Shown here in pieces: positions 1 through 6,291 of a DNA stretch of 7,515 nt. The first letter of the stretch is position 1; each line of letters begins with the position of its first letter. Below the pieces are notes generated by a model. It saw only the letters and a list, made by a program, of their open reading frames with translations. It was not told the origin of the DNA and ran no database searches. This DNA comes from Acidobacteriota bacterium (GTDB taxonomy: Bacteria; Acidobacteriota; UBA890). The position numbers and the translations under genes are program-made. The stretch covers positions 1 through 7,515 of the forward strand of contig JADFNY010000182.1 of assembly GCA_022563115.1 (NCBI GenBank), written 5' to 3'.

Positions 1-1385
1 CCAAATTCCCCAAGTCCAAAGAGCTGGCCCAGGCGCTGTACTACCTGGGCGAAGCGCTCTACGCGCGCGAGCACAAGGCCGAAGCCGCCGAAGCCTACGA
101 GCGACTGGTCGAAAAACATCCCCAAAGCCCGCGCCGCGCCGACGGATTGTATGCACTGGGGGTCGCTCGTCAGGATCTGGGTAACGTCGAGCAGGCTGCC
201 GCCGCGCTGGACCGCTTCCTCAAGGAGTTCCCGCGGCACCGCCTGCGCGCCGAAGTGATCCTGCGCCGGGCCGAAACGCTCTTCAGCCAGGGCCACTTTG
301 ACGCGGCCGGGCGATGGTTCGCATCGGCGGCGGCCTCCATCGGCGCCAAGGCGAGAGCCGACGACTTCGAATCGACGCTGGAGCTTCTTGGCGAGTGCGC
401 CACGTCACCGTCGTTCCCCGTTCCCGAAGCCGAAAAGCTGCGCGGCGACATCCTCACCGCGATCCGGGAAGACCGTGACGACACGGGCCAGATCGCCATC
501 GATATGCTGCGGGCGGCGATCTACGCGGCCGAACACCCGTACGCCTGGCGCCTCCTCGGCACCGAGGAGACCATCCAAGCCGTCGATCGCCGGACCTTGG
601 TCGACTTTCATCGCACCCATTTCGGTCCCGGCGGGGCGGTTCTGGTAATTGTCGGCGGGGTCGACGGCGATCGTGCCCGCGAAGCGGTCGAGGCGAAGCT
701 GGCCGATTGGACCGCCGAGACCGGTGCGCAGGGCCCCGACGGTGGGGGCCTGCCGGCGGCTTTGCCGAACATCCCCGACGCCCCCGGGCCCGCCGAACGA
801 AGCCGCAGCGTCCAGACGATGGCGAACAAGGCGCAGGCCGATGTGGCGATCGGTCACCCCGGTCTGCGACGGCTCGATGACGACTACTACGCCGCGGTGG
901 TCATGAACATGATTCTCGGTAGCTTCGCGATGGGCGGCCGCCTCGGCCGCAGCATCCGCGAGGAACAGGGTATGGCCTACTACGCGTATTCTTCGCTGGG
1001 CGCGGGCGTGGGGCCGGGTCCGTTCGTGGTGCGGGCCGGCGTGCACCCCGACAACGTTGACGCGGTGGTGGATTGTGTCCTCGAAGAGATCGACAGGATC
1101 CGCCGAGAGCCGGTCAGCGACCAAGAGCTCGCCGACGCCCGATCGGCGATCGTGCGCTCGCTGCCGCGTAACCTCGAAACCAACGAGGGCAAGGCGGCGG
1201 CGCTGCATTCGATCGAGCAGTATCGACTGGGGCTCGACTACCTGGACCGCTTCCCGGATCTCATCGATACGGTCAGCGCCGAACAGGTCCTCGCTGTCGC
1301 CGAGAAGCGCCTGCACCCCGACCGCTGCGCGGTGGCGGTCGCCGGACCGTACCCGAGCGCCGACGATGGGGCAGAGAAAGCCTGA
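1..1385 (+). CDS. TPR-repeat protein joined in frame to an M16-family peptidase lacking its catalytic N-terminal part (5' partial)
   Basis: The frame is open from base 3 to the TGA at 1383-1385 (460 visible codons), and its start lies outside the window. Bases 3 to about 330 encode three TPR-like units of about 37 residues, of the type with FPKS-like starts, ALYYLGEALY and an A-x-x-x-Y-E-R-L pattern, as in CpoB/YbgF or BamD-like envelope proteins. From about 357 the sequence is M16 peptidase: DDFESTLELL, then PSFP, HPYAWRLLGTEETI, a VLVIVGGVD strand, and the C-lobe motif GRSIREEQGMAYYAYSS near 940-990. This covers the end of the first M16 domain, all of the M16_C domain and the tail. The roughly 90-100 residues that should carry the zinc site HxxEH are absent, replaced by the TPR part. 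As written it cannot be an active M16 metalloprotease. I know of no family with this TPR-M16 architecture, so I suspect a chimeric join. The internal ATG at 147 is not a convincing start. Nif3 follows after 1 bp. Confidence 0.8.
   Translation, partial: KFPKSKELAQALYYLGEALYAREHKAEAAEAYERLVEKHPQSPRRADGLYALGVARQDLGNVEQAAAALDRFLKEFPRHRLRAEVILRRAETLFSQGHFDAAGRWFASAAASIGAKARADDFESTLELLGECATSPSFPVPEAEKLRGDILTAIREDRDDTGQIAIDMLRAAIYAAEHPYAWRLLGTEETIQAVDRRTLVDFHRTHFGPGGAVLVIVGGVDGDRAREAVEAKLADWTAETGAQGPDGGGLPAALPNIPDAPGPAERSRSVQTMANKAQADVAIGHPGLRRLDDDYYAAVVMNMILGSFAMGGRLGRSIREEQGMAYYAYSSLGAGVGPGPFVVRAGVHPDNVDAVVDCVLEEIDRIRREPVSDQELADARSAIVRSLPRNLETNEGKAAALHSIEQYRLGLDYLDRFPDLIDTVSAEQVLAVAEKRLHPDRCAVAVAGPYPSADDGAEKA
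327..359 (+). other. In-frame junction between TPR protein and M16 peptidase
   Basis: Upstream of this stretch the third TPR helix pair (AETLFSQGHFDAAGRWF) is clear. Downstream the M16 pattern (ADDFESTLELL...PSFP) is clear. The boundary falls in an Ala-rich, GC-rich stretch (ASAAASIGAKARA), so the exact breakpoint cannot be placed more precisely. No stop codon or frame change occurs. The position is inferred from family patterns, not from an alignment. Confidence 0.6.
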
Positions 1386-1386
1386 C

Positions 1387-2127
1387 ATGGCGTCGCGCAC
1401 CGACGTGGTAGGAGCGCTCGATGAGTACCTCGACATCGACGCGATCGCCGACGCTGCGCTGAACGGGCTGCAGGTCGAGGGCAAGGAAGAGGTGGTTCGG
1501 GTGGCGCTCGCGGTCGATGCGGCCCAGGTGACGATCGAATCCGCCGTTGATTCTGACTGTCAGCTCCTGGTCGTGCACCACGGCTTGTTCTGGGGCCCCC
1601 AGGTTCCGCTTTCCGGAGTTGTCGGTCGTCGGGTGCGTGCCTGCTTCGTTGCTGACCTCTCCGTCTACGCCGCCCACTTGCCGCTCGACGCCCACGCCGA
1701 GGTGGGCAACAACGTGCTGCTAGCGGAGCGGCTCGGGGCGCGAGTCGATGGTGCCTTCGCCGACATCGGCGCCCTCGCGAGCTTCGAGGAGGCCATCGAG
1801 GTCGGTGCGCTGGCCGGTCGACTCGCTGCCGCCGGCTGCGACGAGCCGTTAATATGGTCGTTCGGCGGCGAGAAGATCCGCCGAATCGCCGTCGTTACCG
1901 GACGTGGCTGCAGCGCGCTGGACGACGCCGTCGACGCTGGGGCGGACTGTTTCGTGACCGGAGAACCCGTGCAGGAGGCGTATCATGCGGCCCGCGATCA
2001 CGGCATCCACTGCCTTTTTGGCGGTCACTACGCCACCGAGACCTTCGGTGTGCGGGCGCTCGGCGACTGGTTGGTGCAAGAATTCGACGTCGAGGCGGTG
2101 TGGATCGATCACCCCACCGGCATCTGA
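1387..2127 (+). CDS. Nif3/YbgI-family dinuclear metal-centre protein (GTP cyclohydrolase 1 type 2 homolog)
   Basis: This is a complete 246 aa protein, the same size as E. coli YbgI (247 aa) and without the central insert of the long Nif3 forms. Family metal ligands are visible: HHG at residues 64-65 in LLVVHHGLFW, H97 and D101 in AAHLPLDAH, and H214 and E218 in GGHYATETFG. The N-terminal NGLQVEGKE motif and the FVTGE motif are also conserved. Members form toroidal hexamers with a two-metal site in each subunit. The true substrate is unsettled: the name GTP cyclohydrolase 1 type 2 comes from limited biochemical work, and hydrolase roles have also been proposed. The ATG at 1387 lies 1 bp after the stop of the preceding frame and fits the family N-terminus. 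A longer in-frame extension back to 1057 overlaps the M16 gene in another phase and is rejected. Co-transcription with the upstream frame is likely from the spacing. Confidence 0.93.
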   Translation: MASRTDVVGALDEYLDIDAIADAALNGLQVEGKEEVVRVALAVDAAQVTIESAVDSDCQLLVVHHGLFWGPQVPLSGVVGRRVRACFVADLSVYAAHLPLDAHAEVGNNVLLAERLGARVDGAFADIGALASFEEAIEVGALAGRLAAAGCDEPLIWSFGGEKIRRIAVVTGRGCSALDDAVDAGADCFVTGEPVQEAYHAARDHGIHCLFGGHYATETFGVRALGDWLVQEFDVEAVWIDHPTGI

Positions 2128-2180
2128 ACCGGTTGCCGATGCTCGTCGGGGAGGCCGGCGGCTGGCAGGTCGCACCATCG

Positions 2181-2184
2181 AGGA
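2181..2184 (+). promoter_or_regulatory. Ribosome binding site for the GNAT gene
   Basis: AGGA lies 5 nt before the ATG at 2190. It fixes this start against the open frame that runs back to 1854 inside the Nif3 gene. The remainder of the 62 bp gap (2128-2189) shows no clear promoter or hairpin. Confidence 0.6.
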
Positions 2185-2189
2185 TCAAC

Positions 2190-3083
2190 ATGACGTATAC
2201 GTTGCGACGGCTGGAAACCTACGACGACTACAAGGCCTGCGAGCGGTTACAGGGGCAGGCCTGGGGCTTTTCTGACCCTCTCGACGTCATTCCGCTGACC
2301 AACCTCGTGACCGCGCAAAAGTGGGGCGGTTTGGTGTTGGGGGCCTTCGATGAAGGTGGCGGGCTGTACGGCTTTTGCTACGGCTTCCTGGGCCGCGATC
2401 CCGGAGGTCGGCTGGTGCACTGCTCGCACATGTTGGCGGTCGACGAACGGGCGCGAAACATGGGGCTGGGGGCGCGGCTCAAATGGGCGCAGCGTGACTA
2501 CATCCTGGGGCAGGGACTCGACATGATCGTCTGGACGTTCGATCCGCTCGAGTCGGTCAATGCATGCCTGAATTTCGGTAAGCTCGGCGGGCTCTCTGAT
2601 GACTATGTGATCAATCTTTATGGGGAGACGACGAGCAAGTTGCACGCCGGCACCGCGACCGATCGGCTGACGATCAAGTGGCTGATCGACTCGCCGCGGG
2701 TAGAGCGGCGCGCCGCCGGCGAGGTCGGCGAGGTCGCGGCGGCGCTGGGCGCCGGTGGGTTCGATGCCCCGTGGGCCCTACAGGCCGACGGCTGGGGTCC
2801 CGGCGAGCCGGTGCTTGACCTCGACGCACCCCGTATCCGCTGCGAGATTCCGGTGAGCGTGCAGGAGGTGAAAGCCCACGATTGCGGCGCCGTGGTGGCC
2901 TGGCGTGCCGCCACCCAGGCGCTGTTCACCGCTTACTTCGAGCGCGGCTACTACGCGCGCGAATGCGCCCACCGGTCCGGTGACGGAGCGGACGAAGGCC
3001 CGAAGACCGTCTACCTCTTCGAGCACGGCGATCTCGAAACTGACGGCGCAGAAATGCGCCGCGACGGTAAAATTCGGGAGTAG
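2190..3083 (+). CDS. GNAT-superfamily N-acyltransferase, COG3375-like (probable amino-acid N-succinyl/acetyltransferase)
   Basis: The protein has 297 aa. The acyl-CoA binding motif A of GNAT enzymes is at residues 81-97: MLAVDERARNMGLGARL, with R/N-x-G-x-G before a helix. The surrounding pattern is typical of the COG3375 branch as I know it: GFCYGFLGRD (61-70), HCSHMLAV, WAQRDYILGQG, WTFDPLESVNACLNFGKLG (115-133) and TDRLTIKW (157-164). The C-terminal 130 residues form a second, less conserved region. The stop is 2 bp before the MenC-like gene, so the two are almost certainly translated from one mRNA. In Geobacillus and other bacteria a GNAT gene next to an NSAR-type enzyme succinylates D-amino acids before racemisation, and I infer the same role here from the pairing. 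The acyl donor (succinyl- or acetyl-CoA) and amino-acid range cannot be read from the sequence. No signal peptide is seen, so it is cytosolic. Confidence 0.85.
   Translation: MTYTLRRLETYDDYKACERLQGQAWGFSDPLDVIPLTNLVTAQKWGGLVLGAFDEGGGLYGFCYGFLGRDPGGRLVHCSHMLAVDERARNMGLGARLKWAQRDYILGQGLDMIVWTFDPLESVNACLNFGKLGGLSDDYVINLYGETTSKLHAGTATDRLTIKWLIDSPRVERRAAGEVGEVAAALGAGGFDAPWALQADGWGPGEPVLDLDAPRIRCEIPVSVQEVKAHDCGAVVAWRAATQALFTAYFERGYYARECAHRSGDGADEGPKTVYLFEHGDLETDGAEMRRDGKIRE
3076..3080 (+). promoter_or_regulatory. Ribosome binding site for the MenC-like gene
   Basis: GGGAG, 5 nt before the ATG at 3086, lies inside the last codons of the GNAT gene and abuts its TAG stop. This implies coupled translation of the pair. 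Confidence 0.65.
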
Positions 3084-3085
3084 CC

Positions 3086-4219
3086 ATGCACGTCGAAACC
3101 CTGGAGCTCTTCTGGATCAAGATGCCGATGGTCGGTCCGTTCACGACCTCGTTCGGCACCACGCAGGAGCGTGAGATCCTGCTCGTGAAGGCGAGCGCCG
3201 GCGGCGCCAGCGGTTGGGGCGAGTCGGGAGCCGACGGCGTGCCGATGTATTCGTATGAGACGGCGCGCACCGGCTGGCACATCATCGAGGACTTCGTCGC
3301 CCCCGTCGTGCTCGAAGAGGAATGGCCCGACGAGGGCTTCGCCGTTGCCTACGCTGAGAAGTTCTCTTCGTGGCGCTGGCACCCGATGGCCCGCTGTGCG
3401 GTCGAAGAGGCCCTTTGGGCGCTCGAGGCGCAGCGGCGAGACGTTTCGCTCCAGAGCTTGTACGCCAACGCTCGCTCGATACAAGAGCGGATCCCGGTGG
3501 GGATCTCGTTGGGGATCCAGGACGACTTCGAGGCCCTCGCCGACCAGATCGCCGCCGGCCTCGAGCAGGGCTACCAGCGAATCAAGCTGAAGGTCGAGCC
3601 CGGGAGGGACGTTTCCGTCGTCGAGTCTGTGCGGGAACGGTTCGGTGAGATCCCGCTGATGATCGACGCCAACTGCGGGTACCGCAACGATCCCGACGCC
3701 CTCGGTAGCCTCAAGGCGCTCGACGGTTTCAACCTATTGATGATCGAGCAGCCGCTCGCCCACGACGACATCGATGGAAACGCGCCGATTCAGGCCGAGC
3801 TCGAAACGCCGATCTGTCTGGATGAGAGCATCCACTCGGCCCGCCACGCGGCACACGCCATCGACATCGAGGCCTGCCGGGTGGTCAACATCAAGGCTTC
3901 ACGCGTCGGCGGCCGCGCCGCCGCGATCGCCATCCACGACCTGTGCGCGGCGCGCGAGATCCCGGTGTGGTGCGGCGGCATGCTCGAGTCGGGCATCGGC
4001 CGGTTGCACAACATCGCGATGGCGTCGCTGCCGAACTTCCAGATGCCGGGGGACCTGTCGGCGTCCAAGCGCTACTGGCAGCAAGACATCATTGATCCCG
4101 CGGTCGAGATCGACGACGAAGGACACGTGACGGTGCCGAACACCGTCGGGCTGGGCCACGAAGTGCTCGAAGATCGAATTCGCGACAACCTGGTCCGCTA
4201 CGAGAAGTTCACGCTCTAG
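3086..4219 (+). CDS. menC: MenC-type enolase-superfamily enzyme: probable N-succinylamino acid racemase / o-succinylbenzoate synthase
   Basis: This is a complete 377 aa member of the muconate-lactonising/MenC subgroup. The full catalytic set is present: KxK at K167 and K169 (RIKLKVEPG), metal ligands D194 (LMIDAN), E221 (MIEQPL) and D246 (CLDES), and the second base lysine K270 (NIKASRVGG). These residues abstract and return the alpha proton of N-succinylamino acids, or dehydrate SHCHC to o-succinylbenzoate in menaquinone synthesis. R273, three residues after the catalytic lysine, matches the position of R266 in Amycolatopsis NSAR, reported as a marker of racemase-capable members. No other menaquinone gene is present, and the gene is coupled to a GNAT acyltransferase, so racemase use is the better guess. 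The desuccinylase expected in a full pathway (M20 family) is not in the window. The gene symbol reflects family membership only, not proven menaquinone function. Confidence 0.9.
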   Translation: MHVETLELFWIKMPMVGPFTTSFGTTQEREILLVKASAGGASGWGESGADGVPMYSYETARTGWHIIEDFVAPVVLEEEWPDEGFAVAYAEKFSSWRWHPMARCAVEEALWALEAQRRDVSLQSLYANARSIQERIPVGISLGIQDDFEALADQIAAGLEQGYQRIKLKVEPGRDVSVVESVRERFGEIPLMIDANCGYRNDPDALGSLKALDGFNLLMIEQPLAHDDIDGNAPIQAELETPICLDESIHSARHAAHAIDIEACRVVNIKASRVGGRAAAIAIHDLCAAREIPVWCGGMLESGIGRLHNIAMASLPNFQMPGDLSASKRYWQQDIIDPAVEIDDEGHVTVPNTVGLGHEVLEDRIRDNLVRYEKFTL

Positions 4220-4363
4220 CCGAGCTGTCATTCCGTTCGCTGTTGCACCTTCTCCCTTCTTGCGTCCAACCGCCCACCTGTGCGGAAAGCGGGCAGCGAG
4301 GCGCCGAAGGCACCGAGAGGTTGGGGGCGGGTGGCGGGTATTCAAGAAAATTTTGGCTTCCGC
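4220..4363. other. Convergent intergenic gap, no clear gene
   Basis: This 144 bp gap separates the stop of the MenC-like gene (+) from the stop of the transporter (-). The only structure I see is a short imperfect inverted repeat at 4300-4314 (GGCGCC-GAA-GGCACC). On the minus strand it folds with one G-U pair and a UUC loop. It is about 50 nt past the transporter stop and has no following U-run, so it is at best a weak terminator candidate. Nothing resembling a terminator for the plus-strand operon was found. Confidence 0.4.
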
Positions 4364-5851
4364 CTACCCGATCAGAAACCGCGGAACCAACAACATCGCC
4401 GCCAGCGTGGCGACGATGATCGAGATGATGTTCATCACCAACCCGACCCGCATCATCTTGGGAATCGTTACCATCCCGGAGCCGAACACGATCGCGTTGG
4501 GCGGTGTCGCCACCGGCAGCATGAACGCCATCGAGGCGGCGATCGCGGCCGGCGCCATCATCAGGTACGGGTGGATGCCGAGCCCCGTCGCGGCGGAGGC
4601 GTATATCGGCATCACCAGCGTCGCGGTCGCGGTGTTCGAGGTCAGCTCGGTCAGAAAGATGACCATCGACGTCGACATCAGCACGATGCCCCACTCCGGC
4701 AGCCCCTCGAAGCCGGTCACACCGTTGGTGATCCAGGCGGACAGGCCACTGACCTGAAACGCTTCGGCGAGCGAAAGGCCGCCGCCGAACAGAATCAGGA
4801 TGCCCCAACGGATGTCACGGCCGTGCTTCCAGTCGAGGGCGAACTCCGGCTTGCGCAGCGAGAGGGGAATGCAGAATGCGGCGATCGCCGCCGCCATGAC
4901 GATGGTGGCGTCGGCGATCGTCGGGAAGAACGTCTGCAGGCCGGGGATGACAAGATCGCCGATGTGTTTCTCACTGCGCAGCACGAGGGCGATGGCGGTG
5001 ATGCTGAAGATCGCGGCGGCGGCCTTCTCGCCGCGCGACATCGGGCCGAGCGCCTGGAGCTGCTGGCGCATGAAACCGCGCCCCAGCGCCAGCCTCTTGG
5101 GGACGGCGCAGGCCAGGTGCGTGAGGTAGTACCAGGCCGCGGGTATGAGAATTGCGCTCACCGGCAGGCCGACACCCATCCAGGCGACGAAGTCGATCTG
5201 CCCGCCGACGAGCTCCTCCGCCATACTTGCGAACACCAGGTTCGGCGGCGTGCCGATCAGCGTCGCGACGCCGCCGATGGATGCGGAGTAGGCGATCCCG
5301 AGCATCAGCGCGGTGCCGAGCTCATCGATGCCCGGGTCGTCGTGCTCAACGCCGGCATCACTCTGACGCCGGAACTCGCCGATGAGCGCCATCCCGATCG
5401 GCAGCATCATGACCGCCACGGCGGTGTTCGGGATCCACATCGACAGCATCGCCGTTGCCAGCATCACGCCGAGCACGAGGCGGCGCGGTCCGGTGCCGAC
5501 GGCGACGACGATGAGCAGCGCCAGCCGCCGGTGCAGGCCCCACCGCTCCATGGTCTTGGCGATGAAGAAGCCGCCCATGAACAGGAAGATCAGGTGGTTG
5601 GCGTAGGGGGCCGCGGCCGCCTGCGATGACAGCACACCGGCTGCCGGAAAGGCGACCAGCGGCAACAGCGAGGTCACCGGAATCGGTATTGCCTCGGTCA
5701 TCCACCAGATCGCCATCCAGACGGCGATCGCGGCCGTCGATTGCGCCGCGGGCTCGAGTCCCGCAAGTGGAATCAGCGCCACCAGAACCGCCGCGGCGGG
5801 GCCGGCAACCAGGCACAAAAGCCGATGCGACGATGTCGGAGCGGCGCTCAT
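4364..5851 (-). CDS. DASS/SLC13-family sodium:dicarboxylate (anion) symporter
   Basis: This is a complete 495 aa, strongly hydrophobic inner-membrane protein of normal family length, with about 11-12 predicted membrane segments spread over its whole length. DASS signatures appear in both inverted-repeat halves. The first half has MWIPNTAVAVMMLPI (138-152) and TLIGTPPNLVFAS (197-209). The second half has LTSNTATATLVMPI (403-416) and PVATPPNAIVFGSG (446-459). WWMTEAIPIPVTSLLP (49-64) is also a family hallmark. By analogy with VcINDY the two S/P-N-T loops bind carboxylate and sodium. The first loop has PNT at 141-143 instead of the common SNT. Likely substrates are succinate, fumarate, malate or related anions, but sequence alone does not separate them from sulfate or phosphate relatives. 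I chose the ATG at 5851 (MSAAPTSSHR) over the one at 5881, which would overlap the next gene's start. It is convergent with the MenC-like gene and divergent from the mutase, so it is its own unit. Confidence 0.92.
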   Translation of the reverse strand: MSAAPTSSHRLLCLVAGPAAAVLVALIPLAGLEPAAQSTAAIAVWMAIWWMTEAIPIPVTSLLPLVAFPAAGVLSSQAAAAPYANHLIFLFMGGFFIAKTMERWGLHRRLALLIVVAVGTGPRRLVLGVMLATAMLSMWIPNTAVAVMMLPIGMALIGEFRRQSDAGVEHDDPGIDELGTALMLGIAYSASIGGVATLIGTPPNLVFASMAEELVGGQIDFVAWMGVGLPVSAILIPAAWYYLTHLACAVPKRLALGRGFMRQQLQALGPMSRGEKAAAAIFSITAIALVLRSEKHIGDLVIPGLQTFFPTIADATIVMAAAIAAFCIPLSLRKPEFALDWKHGRDIRWGILILFGGGLSLAEAFQVSGLSAWITNGVTGFEGLPEWGIVLMSTSMVIFLTELTSNTATATLVMPIYASAATGLGIHPYLMMAPAAIAASMAFMLPVATPPNAIVFGSGMVTIPKMMRVGLVMNIISIIVATLAAMLLVPRFLIG

Positions 5852-5873
5852 GGCGACAGGGTATCCTGACACG

Positions 5874-6287
5874 ATGTCCAACGTTGCAGCGGAGATCTTT
5901 GGCGCCTACGACATCCGCGGCGTGGTCCCCGACGATCTGACCGCCGACCTCGCGGTGCTCGTCGGCAAGGCCTGCGGCACAACGGTTCTGTGGCGTGGGG
6001 GGAGCCGCGCCCTGATCGGTAGGGACGGCCGTCTTTCGGGCCCCGAGCTCTCGAGCGCGCTTTCCGACCGTGTCCACGCGACCGGGTGCAACGTGGTCGA
6101 CGTCGGCCTGGGCCCGACCCCGACGTTCTACTTCGGGAAGCACCCCGCGAGGCCCTCGAACAACGGCCCGATCATCGTCCTACGCTTCGAAGCGGAAAGC
6201 CTGGAACGGCTCGATGAGATCCAGCAGCTCTACAACGAGCGTAGGGGCCGGATTGAGTCCGAGTTCGGCGTCTCGGCGGGGAGCTGA
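5874..6287 (+). CDS. manB: Phosphomannomutase/phosphoglucomutase with a large in-frame internal deletion
   Basis: This 137 aa frame contains both ends of an alpha-D-phosphohexomutase (AlgC/ManB type, normally about 450-465 aa) but not the middle. Residues 1-87 match the start of domain 1: IFGAYDIRG (8-16), GRDGRLSGPEL (49-59) and DVGLGPTPTFYF up to residue 87. Residues 93-137 match the end of domain 4: RPSNNGPIIVLRFEAES, the phosphate-binding loop, which is usually RPSNTxP. Roughly 320 residues are gone. They include the catalytic phosphoserine loop (TxSHNP), the metal loop (DGDxDR) and the sugar-binding GEMSGH-type loop. As written it cannot interconvert mannose-6-P and mannose-1-P. The ATG at 5874 fits the family N-terminus, while the in-frame ATG at 5850 adds eight unconserved residues. 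The guanylyltransferase starts 4 bp after its stop, which is the usual partner in GDP-mannose synthesis. It could be a decayed gene or a collapsed assembly. Confidence 0.85.
   Translation: MSNVAAEIFGAYDIRGVVPDDLTADLAVLVGKACGTTVLWRGGSRALIGRDGRLSGPELSSALSDRVHATGCNVVDVGLGPTPTFYFGKHPARPSNNGPIIVLRFEAESLERLDEIQQLYNERRGRIESEFGVSAGS
6132..6152 (+). other. Internal deletion junction in the phosphomannomutase
   Basis: Up to F87 (base 6134) the frame follows family domain 1. From about R93 (base 6150) it follows the end of domain 4. The bridging residues GKHPA could belong to either side. The missing segment is a multiple of three bases, so the frame is kept. The breakpoint is inferred from motif order, without an alignment. 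Confidence 0.7.
6278..6283 (+). promoter_or_regulatory. Ribosome binding site for the guanylyltransferase GTG start
   Basis: GGGGAG lies 8 nt before the GTG at 6292 and overlaps the end of the mutase gene. It supports the GTG start over the later in-frame ATG at 6352, which lies inside the conserved nucleotide-binding strand and would remove it. Confidence 0.6.
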
Positions 6288-6291
6288 CCCC

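Noticed and set aside
405..1484. Minus-strand open frame (359 codons) across the M16 gene
   Set aside because: Shadow of the M16 frame. No recognisable family, and it overlaps two well-supported genes.
1854..2189. N-terminal extension of the GNAT frame back into the Nif3 gene
   Set aside because: The extension is Arg-rich nonsense in the Nif3 coding region. The ATG at 2190 has an AGGA site and begins the conserved GNAT sequence.
4300..4314. Hairpin as a rho-independent terminator of the transporter gene
   Set aside because: Six-pair stem with a G-U pair, no U-run after it on the minus strand, and about 50 nt from the stop. Too weak to call.
4280..5629. Long plus-strand open frame (449 codons) opposite the transporter
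   Set aside because: Its translation is rich in His, Arg, Gln and Asp with no domain pattern, the usual by-product of GC-rich antisense DNA. The minus strand has an unmistakable DASS transporter.
5850..5873. Earlier ATG at 5850 as the mutase start
   Set aside because: It adds eight residues not typical of the family and would overlap the transporter start. The ATG at 5874 gives the usual short lead into IFGAYDIRG.
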